Source of the DNA: Formosimonas limnophila
Lineage (GTDB): Bacteria > Pseudomonadota > Gammaproteobacteria > Burkholderiales > Burkholderiaceae
Assembly (NCBI RefSeq): GCF_014652675.1
Contig: NZ_BMZG01000002.1
Coordinates: forward strand, 62,001 to 126,000
DNA length: 64,000 nt
Direction of reading: 5' to 3'
In this document: in pieces, positions 34,854 through 45,781 of the stretch
Layout of the letters: each line of letters begins with the position of its first letter
Numbering within the stretch: the stretch's first letter is position 1
The notes under the pieces: model-generated
What the model was told of the DNA's origin: nothing
The model's input: the letters and a program-made list of their open reading frames with translations, nothing else
Databases searched by the model: none
Position numbers and translations under genes: made by a program

Positions 34854-35978
34854 ATGACTTTGGTTTTACGGACTTTTTATAAAGAAATCCTCTTTGCGAT
34901 ATTGGGGGTTTTGGTGCTGTTTTTGCTGTTGTTTTTAACCATTGATGGTTTAGAAACCGTTAAAAACGTGGGACGTGCTCAATATACATGGGTCACTTTA
35001 TTGACTGTGATTTTCTTAAAAGTACCTGAGTATGTGTATCAGTTGCTGCCCATTTGTACATTGATTGGCACGATTTTGGCGCTTTCTGGCTTGGCGGCGC
35101 GATCAGAGTTGATTGCGTGGCGTGCTTCTGGCTTGAGTTTGGGGCGATTGGTTCGGATTGTTTTGGGCTTGGGCTTGTTGCTGTCTGCTTCGCTCTGGGT
35201 GATTGGTGATGCCGGTATTGCGCTGGCAGATAATCGTTCCAGTGAGATTCACAATACAGCTTTAGAGCGCACGGGTTTTTATAAGAATGCGAGTGGCTTT
35301 TGGAGCCGACAAAACATTGCTGACAATGGTTCACGCATGATTAATGTGCAGAGTATTAAAGATGGTGACACGTTGGTCAATGTGGGCTTGTTTGAATTGT
35401 CCAATGACTTTAGTCTGCGCCGAATTGTTTTTGCAAAGACCGCCATACAGGCAGATGCAAGCCAAAAATCAGGTCAATGGCAGCTCCAAGGTGCGCGCGT
35501 AATAGACGTGGTGACCAATGCGCAAGGTCTGATTACGCAAGCCAAAGAACACATTGAGCCGACGCTGCCTGTTGACTTGGGTGAGAATACTTTGACGGTC
35601 ATGCGCAATTACGGCCAAGAATACGTTTATCTGACCTTTGGACAGTTGGATGAACGAATGCAGACATTGAGTGAGACGGCGCAAAGCACGCGGGTATTTG
35701 AGGTGGCTTATTGGCAAAAAGTGTTTTATCCCCTGAGCGTTTTGGTCATGCTTTTATTGGCACTGCCTTTCGCATTCATGCAAACCAGAAAAGGTGGGGT
35801 TGGTATACGGGTGTTTACGGGAATTATGCTTGGCTTGGTGTTTTTCACATTGACCGCTTTGTCTCAGTATCTTGGCGCATTGGTGACGTATTCGCCGATA
35901 TTTCTGGCAGTGGCACCGAGTTTGGTCTTTTTACTGATTGCGCTGATTTGGTTGCGGCGCATTACCAAGGTGGTGTGA
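34854..35978 (+). CDS. lptG: LPS export permease LptG
   Basis: The partner permease of LptF, 374 residues with the same architecture: an N-terminal TLVLRTFYKEILFAILGVLVLFLLL, a periplasmic middle domain, and C-terminal helices beginning LSVLVMLLLALPFAFMQTRKGGVGIRVFTGIMLG, typical of LptG. The start at 34854 follows the lptF stop and a GGA-containing leader. It lies directly upstream of cysB with only 3 bases between, so read-through into the regulator gene is likely. Confidence 0.93.
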   Translation: MTLVLRTFYKEILFAILGVLVLFLLLFLTIDGLETVKNVGRAQYTWVTLLTVIFLKVPEYVYQLLPICTLIGTILALSGLAARSELIAWRASGLSLGRLVRIVLGLGLLLSASLWVIGDAGIALADNRSSEIHNTALERTGFYKNASGFWSRQNIADNGSRMINVQSIKDGDTLVNVGLFELSNDFSLRRIVFAKTAIQADASQKSGQWQLQGARVIDVVTNAQGLITQAKEHIEPTLPVDLGENTLTVMRNYGQEYVYLTFGQLDERMQTLSETAQSTRVFEVAYWQKVFYPLSVLVMLLLALPFAFMQTRKGGVGIRVFTGIMLGLVFFTLTALSQYLGALVTYSPIFLAVAPSLVFLLIALIWLRRITKVV

Positions 35979-35981
35979 CCC

Positions 35982-36887
35982 ATGAATTTACAACAGCTTC
36001 GTTGCATCCGAGAAATAGTTCGTCAAGATTTCAACTTGACCAATGCCGCCCATGCGTTGTTCACGTCACAGCCTGCGGTGTCAAAAACAGTAATGGACTT
36101 TGAGGTGGATATGGGTTTTGATGTGTTTATTCGTCATGGAAAACGCATCAAGGGCTTGACCAACGAGGGCGAACGTATTTTGCCAGCGGTTGAAAAAATC
36201 TTGCAGGATTTAAAAGACTTGAGAGACATTGCCGATGAAACCAAAAACCCCAACAAGGGGCACCTCACCATCGCGACTACCCACACACAAGCACGCTATG
36301 CCTTGCCACGATTGATTCAAATTTTTCGTCAGGAGTACCCAGAGGTGCGCCTGTCATTACTACAAGGCACACCTGCGCAGATTACCCAAATGGTATTGAG
36401 CAATCAAGCTGATGTTGCGATTGCCACTGAAGGGATTGTGCGCACCGAAGGATTGACTGCGACGGCATGTTATGAGTGGCAACACAAAATTCTCCTGCCT
36501 TTGAAGCATCCTTTAACGAAGTTGAAAAAAATCACATTGGCAGAGCTGGCTCGTTATCCGCTGGTGACGTATGACCCAGCCTTTGCTGGTCGTGGAAAGA
36601 TTGATGCGGCATTTACCAGAGAAGGTCTGCAGACAGATATTGTGCTTGAGGCGATTGATGCGGATGTGATTCGCACGTATGTTGAAGTGGGTTTAGGCGT
36701 TGGGATTATGGCGGCGATTGCCCTTGATGCCATGGGTGATGAGCTGGCAAAAAAACAATTGGTGGCGATGGATGCTGGTCATTTATTTGGCATCAATACC
36801 ACATACGCTGCGGTGAAAACCGATCGATACCTCAAAAAATACGAGCAGCGTTTTTTTGATTTGCTGGCGAATTTGTCTTTTTCTTAG
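35982..36887 (+). CDS. cysB: CysB-like LysR regulator of sulfur assimilation
   Basis: A LysR-type activator of 301 residues. The N-terminal winged helix includes NAAHALFTSQPAVSKTVMDFE. The co-inducer domain has the CysB-specific ATTHTQARYALP with T100, T102 and Q103 where CysB binds sulfate or N-acetylserine. It therefore probably activates the cysteine/sulfate genes, which are not in this window. It is transcribed with or just after lptG and ends at a terminator shared with the convergent IclR gene. Confidence 0.88.
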   Translation: MNLQQLRCIREIVRQDFNLTNAAHALFTSQPAVSKTVMDFEVDMGFDVFIRHGKRIKGLTNEGERILPAVEKILQDLKDLRDIADETKNPNKGHLTIATTHTQARYALPRLIQIFRQEYPEVRLSLLQGTPAQITQMVLSNQADVAIATEGIVRTEGLTATACYEWQHKILLPLKHPLTKLKKITLAELARYPLVTYDPAFAGRGKIDAAFTREGLQTDIVLEAIDADVIRTYVEVGLGVGIMAAIALDAMGDELAKKQLVAMDAGHLFGINTTYAAVKTDRYLKKYEQRFFDLLANLSFS

Positions 36888-36913
36888 TGGGATGTAACAG
36901 ACGCTTCAAGGTA

Positions 36914-36940
36914 AAAATGACGGCGATTCGCCGTCATTTT
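36914..36940. terminator. Bidirectional terminator between cysB and the IclR-type gene
   Basis: AAAATGACGGCGA and TCGCCGTCATTTT form a 13-bp palindrome with flanking A and T tracts. Confidence 0.88.
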
Positions 36941-37741
36941 TTATTCATCCAGTGTTTTGTTCTGAGCGGTGTAGCCCATGGCTTTCGAGATATCGAGCGC
37001 AGCCGTTTGCAGCAAGCTCACCCAGCTTTCTTGTACTCGCTCGGCGGGCGCTGAGATAGACAGTCCCGCAACGAGCTGCTGGTTGTCATCATAAATACCT
37101 GCCGCCATGCAGGAGACGCCAAGCTCTAATTCTTCGCGGTCACGGGCGAATTGGTCTAAGCGAACTTTGTCGAGCTCTTTTGTGATTTTTTCGAGAGACG
37201 AGAGGCTGTTTTTGGTTTGGCCTTTGAGCTGGGTTCGGTTGGCGTAGGCGAGCAGTGCCGTTTTGTCGTCTTGAGCGAGAAATAATTTACCGACGGACGT
37301 TAAATGCAGCGGGGCGCGGCCACCGATGGCGCGAACCACTTGCATGCCTGAACGCTCAGAATAGGCGCGTTCGATGTAAATGATTTCGTCGTTTTGGCGG
37401 ACCGATAGGTTGATGGTTTGGCGGGTTTGTTGGTGCAGGGCTTTCATGATGGGCAGGGCGACATCACGGACATTCAGACGTGCTTTGACAAGGTTGCCCA
37501 ATTCGAGCAGGCGCATACCGAGCTGATAGTGACCTGCCGATGGCCGATCAACGATTCGAGCCAGCACCAAATCGTTCAATATTCGGTGTGCGGTGGAAAC
37601 GTGTAAGTTGGTTTGCTCTGCGAGCAGTTTGAGACTGAGGGCCTGATTGTGGCGTGCGAGAACGTTGAGTAAATCATTGGTGCGCTCTAATACTTGGATG
37701 GTGGGGCGCAGCATGGGTGTTGGTGTGTCGTTACTGTGCAT
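36941..37741 (-). CDS. IclR-family transcription regulator
   Basis: 266 residues. The N-terminal winged helix (NDLLNVLARHNQALSLKLLAEQTNLHVSTAHRILNDLVLARIV) is followed by the IclR effector domain (INLSVRQNDEIIYIERAYSERSGMQVVRAIGGRAPLHLTSVGKLFLA, and LGVSCMAAGIYDDNQQLVAGLSISAPAERV). The effector is unknown. No catabolic operon is adjacent, so its targets are elsewhere. It lies 18 bases downstream of rsgA on the same strand. Confidence 0.88.
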   Translation of the reverse strand: MHSNDTPTPMLRPTIQVLERTNDLLNVLARHNQALSLKLLAEQTNLHVSTAHRILNDLVLARIVDRPSAGHYQLGMRLLELGNLVKARLNVRDVALPIMKALHQQTRQTINLSVRQNDEIIYIERAYSERSGMQVVRAIGGRAPLHLTSVGKLFLAQDDKTALLAYANRTQLKGQTKNSLSSLEKITKELDKVRLDQFARDREELELGVSCMAAGIYDDNQQLVAGLSISAPAERVQESWVSLLQTAALDISKAMGYTAQNKTLDE

Positions 37742-37759
37742 GATGTTTTTATCTGGTTT

Positions 37760-38671
37760 TTAGTAAGCGGCTCTGTCGTAGTAGTCGAGTTGTTCGAGCA
37801 GTCGTTCGTAGAAGGCATGACGAGTCGGATGGATGTGGCCTTCGTTCATAGCGTTAAGTACCGCGCATTGTGGTTCGTGGCGGTGGCTGCAATTGTGAAA
37901 TTTACATTGGCCAAAATAAGGGACGAATTCGAGCATGGCGTGCTGAATTTGTGAGACAGAGAATTGTGCCATGCCAAAGTTCTCAAACCCTGGCGAGTCA
38001 ATAATGGTGCTCGATTGCCCATCAAAAGTGCAGTGGTAAAGACGGCTGAATGTCGTGGTGTGTTTGCCGCTGTTGAGTACGCTGGAGATTTCGCGGGTTT
38101 TGATGTTGGCATCAGGGATGAGGGCGTTGATGAGAGAGGATTTGCCCATGCCGCTTTGCCCCATGAGCAGAGTGCTTTTGCCTGCGAGTAGGGATGTGAG
38201 TTTACTGACGGATTCAGATTTATGTGCAGATAATTCATACACATCGTAACCGAGCGTAGGATAGAGACTGAGAGTGGCTCGTGCGGCATCGACTTTGTCA
38301 GCAACATCTACTTTGTTGAGCAATATGATGGCTTTGATGTCGGTCACTTGGGCGCAGATAAGGGCGCGACCGAGTAACTCTTCGGAAAACGCTGGCTCGG
38401 TAGCGCAGACGATGGCGACTTGGTCAATGTTGGCGGCGAGGTTTTTTTGCTTATTAAACTCAGAGCGATAAAACAAATTTGTGCGCGGTACGATGGACTC
38501 AATAGCACCTTGATTGTCACTGGTGAGAGTCACGTTGACCAAATCACCGACGGCGTAACCTTGTTTTTTACCGCGCGCAACCAGTTGAATCAATGATGCT
38601 TCTGCATTGTCAGAGGTCTGCCCAAGAAATTGATGGCCAAAATTAGCGATGATTTGTAATACGACACTCAT
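37760..38671 (-). CDS. rsgA: Ribosome small-subunit-dependent GTPase A
   Basis: A circularly permuted GTPase that checks late 30S assembly. The order G4 (LNKVDVADK), then G1 (GQSGMGKSSLINAL) and G3 (DSPGFENFG) shows the permutation. An N-terminal OB fold precedes it, and the C-terminal zinc motif follows (CKFHNCSHRHEPQCAV). The ATG at 38671 overlaps the stop of the M48 gene (ATGA) and gives 303 residues. A frame reaching 38794 would add 41 residues inside that gene and is rejected. Confidence 0.93.
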   Translation of the reverse strand: MSVVLQIIANFGHQFLGQTSDNAEASLIQLVARGKKQGYAVGDLVNVTLTSDNQGAIESIVPRTNLFYRSEFNKQKNLAANIDQVAIVCATEPAFSEELLGRALICAQVTDIKAIILLNKVDVADKVDAARATLSLYPTLGYDVYELSAHKSESVSKLTSLLAGKSTLLMGQSGMGKSSLINALIPDANIKTREISSVLNSGKHTTTFSRLYHCTFDGQSSTIIDSPGFENFGMAQFSVSQIQHAMLEFVPYFGQCKFHNCSHRHEPQCAVLNAMNEGHIHPTRHAFYERLLEQLDYYDRAAY

Positions 38672-39987
38672 GTCTGGCTCGTTGTCAGTTGTTGGAGACG
38701 CTGAACGCGCAGCACCGCAGGTGGATGTGAGTCGTAAAATGCTGAGTACAGCGAATCTGTCCCGACAAAGCTGGCGTTTTCTTGATACATGCATACCAGA
38801 GCGTCGATGAGGTCTTGGCCATTGCTGTTTTTGACAGCGAAGGCATCGGCTTGAAACTCATCGCGGCGTGAGCCACGTGAGGTCAGCGGTGCGAAAATGA
38901 AGGTGAATACAGGCAAAACCAACATGAACAGCACCAATCCGACCGCTATCAGGTGCGTTGGTTGCAATGATAGGCGTTTGAGCAATGAAAGACTGTCCTG
39001 CACACCCAAACCGCTATAAAACCAAAGCTGTTGTGACAAAAAGCCGAGCAACGCGAAAATCGCCAAACCCATCGGCAACATCCAAGCCAAGCGTTTGAGA
39101 ATGTGTTTATGGTGAAAATGTCCCAGCTCGTGTGCCAATACTGCTTCGATTTGGGGCGGTGAGAGTTGGTTGAGTAACGTGTCAAAAAACACAATGCGCT
39201 TATTGTGGCCAAAACCTGTGAAATATGCGTTACCATGCGCTGAGCGGCGCGAGCCGTCCATGACAAACATGCCGTTACTGGCAAATCCACAGCGGGTCAA
39301 TAAAGCATTCAAACGTGTCTTTAAATCACCGTCCTCTAATGCCGTGAATTTATTAAACAGGGGCGCAATCACGGTCGGGTACAACCAAAGCATCAATAAA
39401 TTCAAGCCAACAAACAATGCCCAAGCCCACAGCCACCATGTTGAAGGGGCTGTTTTAATGAACCATAAAACCCCATACAGCAGCGGAATTCCAATCGCCG
39501 CTGACAGTAAGGCTCCTTTGAGCATATCCATCAGCCAAAGTTTGATGGTCATGCGATTAAAGCCAAATTTTTCTTCGATTTTAAATTGACTGGCATACGC
39601 CATGGGCAAATCAATCAGGCTATTGATCAGACTAAAAGCCACAATAAATAAAATACCGAAATGCAGCTGATGGGTTGTCACCGACAAAATCAAATTGGCC
39701 AGCCCCGCCAAACCACCACCCAAAGTCCAAAACAGCAGCACCAACATAGAAAACAACAGAGACAGCCGCCCGAAGTGCAAACGGGTCAATGCGTATTGAG
39801 CGGCCTTGGTGTGGTCATCAAGTGAGATTTTTTGGTCAAATGGTGCGGGTACCGCCGACACATGGGTGCGGATGTGATTCATTTGCCGTCGGGCCAAATA
39901 CAGCTTTAAGGTAAAATACAGCGCACAAGCGGTTACAAACGTTAAGGTCATCAAGGTACTTGGGGCATTCAATAAATCACGCATCAC
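38668..39987 (-). CDS. M48 membrane metallopeptidase (Ste24 type)
   Basis: A 439-residue CAAX-protease-like zinc endopeptidase of the inner membrane. It has several helices (about 12-30, 70-95, 105-130, 155-175, 180-205), the zinc site [11 protein letters not shown] near 285, two helices after it, and the third ligand region [10 protein letters not shown] near 375. Bacterial members are thought to take part in membrane-protein quality control. It is translationally coupled to rsgA and divergent from orn, the usual Burkholderiales arrangement. Confidence 0.9.
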   Translation of the reverse strand: MMRDLLNAPSTLMTLTFVTACALYFTLKLYLARRQMNHIRTHVSAVPAPFDQKISLDDHTKAAQYALTRLHFGRLSLLFSMLVLLFWTLGGGLAGLANLILSVTTHQLHFGILFIVAFSLINSLIDLPMAYASQFKIEEKFGFNRMTIKLWLMDMLKGALLSAAIGIPLLYGVLWFIKTAPSTWWLWAWALFVGLNLLMLWLYPTVIAPLFNKFTALEDGDLKTRLNALLTRCGFASNGMFVMDGSRRSAHGNAYFTGFGHNKRIVFFDTLLNQLSPPQIEAVLAHELGHFHHKHILKRLAWMLPMGLAIFALLGFLSQQLWFYSGLGVQDSLSLLKRLSLQPTHLIAVGLVLFMLVLPVFTFIFAPLTSRGSRRDEFQADAFAVKNSNGQDLIDALVCMYQENASFVGTDSLYSAFYDSHPPAVLRVQRLQQLTTSQT

Positions 39988-40025
39988 TTCATCAACTTTC
40001 TAATAAAACTCGAATTTTTCACATT

Positions 40026-40616
40026 ATGACAGAAAATACCACACAAACCAGCTACTCAGATGCGCAAATCACCCGTGATGACAACCGTCTCATTTGGTTG
40101 GATATGGAAATGACGGGGTTAAACCCACAAGCAGACAAAATTATCGAGTTGGCCATCGTCATTACTGACGCCACTCTGGTCACCATTGCTGAAGCCCCAG
40201 TCTGGGTCATTCATCAATCCGATGAAACGCTTAACGCCATGGATGAATGGAACACCAAAACCCACGGTCAATCTGGTCTCATCGACAAAGTTAAAGTGTC
40301 AACTCTATCGGAGGCAGAGGTCGAGCAGCAAGCCCTCGCATTCATCAGTCAATATATCGGGCCGAATAAATCGCCCATGTGTGGCAACTCGATCGGCCAA
40401 GACCGTCGATTCATGGTGCAATACATGCCGACCTTAGAAAAGCACTTTCACTACCGAAATCTGGATGTTTCGACTCTCAAAGAGTTGGCGCGCCGTTGGA
40501 ATCCACGTGTTTATGATGCGTTTAAGAAAGAAACTCGTCACACAGCGCTGGCTGATGTGTATGAATCGATTGATGAACTCAAGCACTACCGAGAACATTT
40601 GTTTGTTAAGCCGTAA
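40026..40616 (+). CDS. orn: Oligoribonuclease
   Basis: A DEDDh 3'-5' exonuclease that degrades nano-RNAs and pGpG, and so ends c-di-GMP breakdown. 196 residues with exo [11 protein letters not shown], exo [19 protein letters not shown] and exo [14 protein letters not shown]. The ATG at 40026 gives the normal N-terminus; a frame from 39960 overlaps the divergent M48 gene. There is a possible functional link to the c-di-GMP-controlled pga system, though the genes are far apart. Confidence 0.95.
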   Translation: MTENTTQTSYSDAQITRDDNRLIWLDMEMTGLNPQADKIIELAIVITDATLVTIAEAPVWVIHQSDETLNAMDEWNTKTHGQSGLIDKVKVSTLSEAEVEQQALAFISQYIGPNKSPMCGNSIGQDRRFMVQYMPTLEKHFHYRNLDVSTLKELARRWNPRVYDAFKKETRHTALADVYESIDELKHYREHLFVKP

Positions 40617-40652
40617 TTTGGTTTTAATTTTTCTTAAAAGCTGGCTTTATGC

Positions 40653-40666
40653 GGTTAAAGTTAACC
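40653..40666. promoter_or_regulatory. Palindrome upstream of bioB
   Basis: GGTTAA-AG-TTAACC is a perfect 6-2-6 palindrome about 100 bases ahead of bioB. The known BirA box has half-sites 14 or more bases apart, so this does not fit it. The site may bind another regulator or be chance. Confidence 0.25.
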
Positions 40667-40764
40667 AAAAGTTGCCAAGATTTGTTTTTTAGCAGAGCTT
40701 AATGCCTGGGAAAAACGTTGCTAATCTTGTAAGATGAGTGATTATTTTAATCAAGCAGGATGAC

Positions 40765-41712
40765 ATGACATACACCACACTCCGCCATGACTGGACCGCT
40801 GAAGAAATCGCCGCTTTGTATGATTTGCCGTTTATGAAACTGGTGTATCAAGCGCAAACCGTTCATCGCGCCAATCACCAGATTGAGCACATCGAAAAAG
40901 CGGTTTTGCTCAATATCAAGACGGGCGCATGTCCTGAAAACTGCGGCTACTGTTCGCAATCGGCGCATTTTGACACAGGTTTGGAGAAAGAAAAACTCAT
41001 GCCTGTCTCGGAGGTTCTCGACGCGGCACAAAAAGCCAAAGACGCAGGCGCAGCGAGATTTTGTATGGGTGCGGCATGGCGCTCGCCACCTGCTGCGGCC
41101 ATGCCCGCTTTGATTGAAATGATTGAAGGCGTGAATAAGCTTGGCTTGGAAACCTGCATGACCTTGGGCATGCTCAAAGAAGAGCAAGCCCAGACGCTCG
41201 CCGACGCAGGGCTTGATTACTACAACCACAACATCGACACCTCGCCTGAATACTATGACAAAGTTGTCACCACCCGCACCTTCGATGACCGCATCAACAC
41301 ATTAAACGCTGCCAGAGATGCAGGTATGAAACTGTGCACCGGCGGTATCCTAGGCATGGGCGAATCGCGTGCTGACCGCGTCAGCATGTTGCGCACATTG
41401 TCTAGTCTGACACCACACCCCGAGTCTGTACCAATCAATCGCCTCGTGCCCATCGACGGCACACCACTCGCCGACGCAGAACGCATCAACGACGAAGAAT
41501 GGATTCGCACCATCGCCGTCGCCCGCATCATGATGCCGACCACCACTGTGCGCCTTGCTGCGGGGCGTCATGAGCTTGACTGGGCGGCACAGACTTTGTG
41601 CTTTATGGCGGGGGCGAATTCTGTGTTTTATGGTGAAAGGCTCCTCACCACACCGAATGTCGCTATGGAAGAAGACGAGAAAAAGGTGTTTAAGCTCAAA
41701 CAAGTGGGGTGA
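40765..41712 (+). CDS. bioB: Biotin synthase
   Basis: A radical-SAM enzyme that inserts sulfur into dethiobiotin. The 4Fe-4S motif CPENCGYCSQS (CX3CX2C) is near residue 51, with the further conserved RFCMGAAWR near 95, YNHNIDTSPEYY near 155 and the arginine-bearing MLPTTTVRLAAGR-like segment near 258. The ATG at 40765 is preceded by AGGA at 4 bases and gives 315 residues. No other bio genes are adjacent. Confidence 0.95.
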   Translation: MTYTTLRHDWTAEEIAALYDLPFMKLVYQAQTVHRANHQIEHIEKAVLLNIKTGACPENCGYCSQSAHFDTGLEKEKLMPVSEVLDAAQKAKDAGAARFCMGAAWRSPPAAAMPALIEMIEGVNKLGLETCMTLGMLKEEQAQTLADAGLDYYNHNIDTSPEYYDKVVTTRTFDDRINTLNAARDAGMKLCTGGILGMGESRADRVSMLRTLSSLTPHPESVPINRLVPIDGTPLADAERINDEEWIRTIAVARIMMPTTTVRLAAGRHELDWAAQTLCFMAGANSVFYGERLLTTPNVAMEEDEKKVFKLKQVG

Positions 41713-41805
41713 TTGAACAATGAGGCGATAGGTTTGCGTTGAGTGGTTCTCAAAGATGAGATCCTTTTTAGTCACTTGTTTTTTTAAAAATAGGGAGTGT
41801 GGTAT

Positions 41806-43050
41806 ATGAGAAAACACATCGTTATCAGCATAGTTTTGTCTGTGTTTTTCGTCGGGAGTGCTCACGCTGCTTGTTCGACAAAGACCCCCATTAAAATCGG
41901 TTACGCTGGACCAATGTCAGGTGGTATTGCGCATTTGGGTAAAGACGCTGAAAACGGTGCAAGCATGGCCATCGAGGAAATTAACCGTTCGGGTGGTATT
42001 ACGATTGATGGCCAAGCGCGGTGCTTGAAATTGTTTTCTGCCGACGATGCGGGTGATCCACGACAAGGTGTGGTGGTGGCGCAAAAATTGGTTGATAAAA
42101 GTGTGATGGCGGTGGTGGGGCACTTAAATTCGGGTATTTCTATACCAGCTAATGATATTTATTCGGCGAATGGCATGGCGCAAATCTCGCCTTCATCAAC
42201 CAATCCTGATTACACGTTAAAGTCAAGCAAAACACCCAAAGGTTCTGTCAGCAGTTATCGGGTGATTGCGAATGACGTCTCTCAGGGAAAAGCATTGGCC
42301 ATGTTTGTGAATCGCAGTAATCCTCAGTCTTCCCGTGAGTCGCATCTGAAAAGGATAGTGGTTCTAGATGATTCAACACAATACGGTCGTCGTTTAGCTG
42401 ATTATTTTGTATCCGCCTTACAAACTGAGCCAGTGGTGCGTGAAGGTATTTTTGTCCCTGATCTTATTTCTGATTTACAACCCAAGCCAGCAGTAATAGG
42501 TGAGGCTATAGCGGACAGAACTCCTGAATTCAGAAGATTGTTGGCTATGAGTAAGAAGTTTAATCCTGACTATATTTTTTGGGGTGGCTTGGACGATACA
42601 GCGGCAATATTGGCCAAGCAAATGAAGCAGTTGGGTGTTCGAGCGAAACTAATCAGTAGCGGCGAATGTATGAATGAATTTATTGAGTTGGCAAAAGATA
42701 CAGCTGATCAGACGGTGTGTGCGATTGTAGGCATTCCTTTAGAAAATACAGACCGTGGTCGAAAATTTTCAAGTGATTATGAGCGTCGTTTCCCAGGGGA
42801 GCGTGCTCAAATTTACGCACCATATACGTATGATGCGGTTCAGGTAGTTGCCCAAGCGATTCGCATAGCGGGTAGTGATGAACGTGAGTCGATCGCAGCG
42901 GCGATGCCTAAGGTCAATTACGATGGTGTGACGGGGAACATCCGTTTCGATGCGCAAGGGGATGTACAACTGGGCGCGGTTAGCCTTTTTAAAGTGGAGA
43001 ATAAAAAGCTGGTGTTTGACCAAGTGATTTTGGTTGGCCAAGAGCTGTGA
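41806..43050 (+). CDS. Periplasmic branched-chain amino-acid-type binding protein
   Basis: A type I periplasmic binding protein of the LivK/LivJ class, 414 residues. The signal peptide (MRKHIVISIVLSVFFVGSAHA) is followed by PIKIGYAGPMSGGIAHLGKDAENGASMAIEEIN, the standard entry strand and helix, and later MAVVGHLNSGISIPANDIYSANG. No permease or ATPase genes are near, so it is an orphan that may share a transporter encoded elsewhere. GGGAG lies 8 bases before the ATG. The ligand cannot be predicted reliably. Confidence 0.87.
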   Translation: MRKHIVISIVLSVFFVGSAHAACSTKTPIKIGYAGPMSGGIAHLGKDAENGASMAIEEINRSGGITIDGQARCLKLFSADDAGDPRQGVVVAQKLVDKSVMAVVGHLNSGISIPANDIYSANGMAQISPSSTNPDYTLKSSKTPKGSVSSYRVIANDVSQGKALAMFVNRSNPQSSRESHLKRIVVLDDSTQYGRRLADYFVSALQTEPVVREGIFVPDLISDLQPKPAVIGEAIADRTPEFRRLLAMSKKFNPDYIFWGGLDDTAAILAKQMKQLGVRAKLISSGECMNEFIELAKDTADQTVCAIVGIPLENTDRGRKFSSDYERRFPGERAQIYAPYTYDAVQVVAQAIRIAGSDERESIAAAMPKVNYDGVTGNIRFDAQGDVQLGAVSLFKVENKKLVFDQVILVGQEL

Positions 43051-43090
43051 TCCGCCTATGGGTGACTGATTCTCAAATCGCCTTTAGAAT

Positions 43091-43118
43091 ACCGCTGATG
43101 GAGGCATCAGCGGTTTTT
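43091..43118. terminator. Bidirectional terminator after the binding-protein gene
   Basis: ACCGCTGATG and CATCAGCGGT pair around a 4-base loop, followed by TTTTT. Confidence 0.85.
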
Positions 43119-43130
43119 ATGAGCTATAGT

Positions 43131-43808
43131 TTAGCGATCTTTGTTTTTTCTAACTTGATCGGTATTGTGAAGTAATACCCAAACTGCACCCTGACCACCT
43201 GCATTGGCAGGAGCTGAGCAAAACGCAAGGACGTCGTTGTTTTGAACCAGCCAATTTTTGACACTTTGTTTGAGGATAGCATGGCCTGTCTGCGAGCCAT
43301 GGCCTTGGCCGTGGATGATAGAGACGACGCGTGCACCGTTGGTGGTGGCTTGGTAGAGGAATGCGTTGGTGGCGATACGGGCTTCTTCTGCGGTTTTGCC
43401 GTGTAGGTCTAAGCGCAACGAGACAGGCCATTGGCCTTTTTGTAGCTTTTTCAGCAGTGTGTCTGGAATGCCTTTGCGCAAATAGACGCCGAGTTCGTCG
43501 TCACGTAGGTGGCGGGCGTCGAAACCGTCGGAGAGTTTGTCTTTTAGTTTTTTGGCGTTGGTTTGATTCGGGGTGGTTGCGCGTTTGATTTCGGGAAGTT
43601 TAATTGCCGGGGTGGGGTGGGTGTACTTGCCACTGCTTTTGAGTGGGATGACGTTTTGGACGGCTTGTTTGAACTCGGTGGTTTGGCGCTGTTCTTGCTG
43701 CTCACGTTCTTTTTGCTCGCGGCGGTGCTGCTCTGCGATACGGGCTTCTTTCTCAAGGTCTTTTTTGAGTAGGCTTAAGTCGGCGAGGCCGTAGGATTTT
43801 GCTTTCAT
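43131..43808 (-). CDS. Smr-domain nuclease-like protein
   Basis: 225 residues with a charged N-terminal half (a likely coiled coil, KKDLEKEARIAEQHRREQKEREQQEQRQ) and a C-terminal Smr domain. The domain shows the LDLHG start near 143 and the HGQGHGS core near 178, which are the nuclease-fold signatures. Smr proteins act in mRNA cleavage of stalled ribosomes (SmrB) or in DNA processes; which one applies here is unknown. The ATG at 43808 fits the usual N-terminus. Confidence 0.87.
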   Translation of the reverse strand: MKAKSYGLADLSLLKKDLEKEARIAEQHRREQKEREQQEQRQTTEFKQAVQNVIPLKSSGKYTHPTPAIKLPEIKRATTPNQTNAKKLKDKLSDGFDARHLRDDELGVYLRKGIPDTLLKKLQKGQWPVSLRLDLHGKTAEEARIATNAFLYQATTNGARVVSIIHGQGHGSQTGHAILKQSVKNWLVQNNDVLAFCSAPANAGGQGAVWVLLHNTDQVRKNKDR

Positions 43809-43897
43809 GTTTATTGTCTGAGTGCTTTTTGACAACAAACCCTACTTTGGTCAGTAGGGTTTGTATGTCGTGATACCAGTGTTGTTCAATGTGGGTA

Positions 43898-44863
<966 letters not shown>

Positions 44864-44958
44864 TTATAAAGTGTATCGTTGAACTGCGTTATTATACTTG
44901 GTTTCATTTGTTGTCGCGATGACATCCCTCAATCCACATCATAGAACAAAGCAATAAT

Positions 44959-45729
44959 ATGGCCATTTCATCTTTTAAAACCCGCTATAAAGCCGAGCCC
45001 ATCACATTCTCAGAAATTGACGACGTGCGCTATCTGCACTTTGGCACGCCATGGGTTCAGGGCGCGATGAATCTGAAGAACCCATTTAAAATTGAGCTTG
45101 AATACGCACAGATGATGATGGCGTATATTTTGTTTTTAGATGAACCCGCCCAAGTCGCACAGCTCGGCATGGGCTGTGCCTCGCTCACCAAATTTATCTA
45201 TAAAAACATGCCAGTGACCCACTCAACTGTCGTCGAACTAAACCCAGACGTCGTTTCAGCCGCCTACGCCATGTTCAAACTACCGCGCGACACGTCACGA
45301 ATCACCGTCGTGCAAGACGATGCGGCGAACTGGGTGACGCAGCAAGAGGGCGGATTTGATGTATTGCAAATAGATTTATATGACGCCACCGCACGCGGCC
45401 CTGTCTGTGACTCTGTGCAGTTTTATCAGGATTGCTATGCTGCACTCAAGGAGACAGGCATGATTACCGTGAATCTCTTTGGCGATCACCCGAGTTTCGA
45501 GAAAAACATGAAAAACCTCAATGAGGCATTCGGCGGTCGAGTACTTGCGCTACCAGAGATCCATGATGGCAACCGCATCGTGTTGGCATTTAAAGGTGCG
45601 CCGCTGAATGTCGAATGGCGCGACCTATACGCGCGCGCTGAGCAAGTGAAGGCACAATACAAATTGAAAGCCAAACGTTGGGTGAGTAGCCTTAAGGCTG
45701 TGGTGACCACAAAGACGTTTTCTATTTGA
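44959..45729 (+). CDS. Spermidine-synthase-like protein
   Basis: A Rossmann-fold protein of the polyamine aminopropyltransferase superfamily, 256 residues. The SAM-type loop is VAQLGMGCASLTKFIYKNMP near 71, then VVELNPDVVSAAY and the DLYDATARGP segment where synthases carry a catalytic aspartate. The N-terminal beta-hairpin domain of true spermidine synthases is shortened, and no adenosylmethionine decarboxylase gene is adjacent. It may transfer a different group; the superfamily assignment is firm, the reaction is not. Confidence 0.78.
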   Translation: MAISSFKTRYKAEPITFSEIDDVRYLHFGTPWVQGAMNLKNPFKIELEYAQMMMAYILFLDEPAQVAQLGMGCASLTKFIYKNMPVTHSTVVELNPDVVSAAYAMFKLPRDTSRITVVQDDAANWVTQQEGGFDVLQIDLYDATARGPVCDSVQFYQDCYAALKETGMITVNLFGDHPSFEKNMKNLNEAFGGRVLALPEIHDGNRIVLAFKGAPLNVEWRDLYARAEQVKAQYKLKAKRWVSSLKAVVTTKTFSI

Positions 45730-45781
45730 TGTGTGTTTGCCGAAAATGCAGACTGTGTTTCTGTCATTGGTTATGAGTTGT

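Noticed and set aside
40653-40666. BirA operator ahead of bioB
   Set aside because: Half-sites are 2 bases apart rather than about 14, and the TTGTAAACC form is absent; kept only as an unassigned palindrome.
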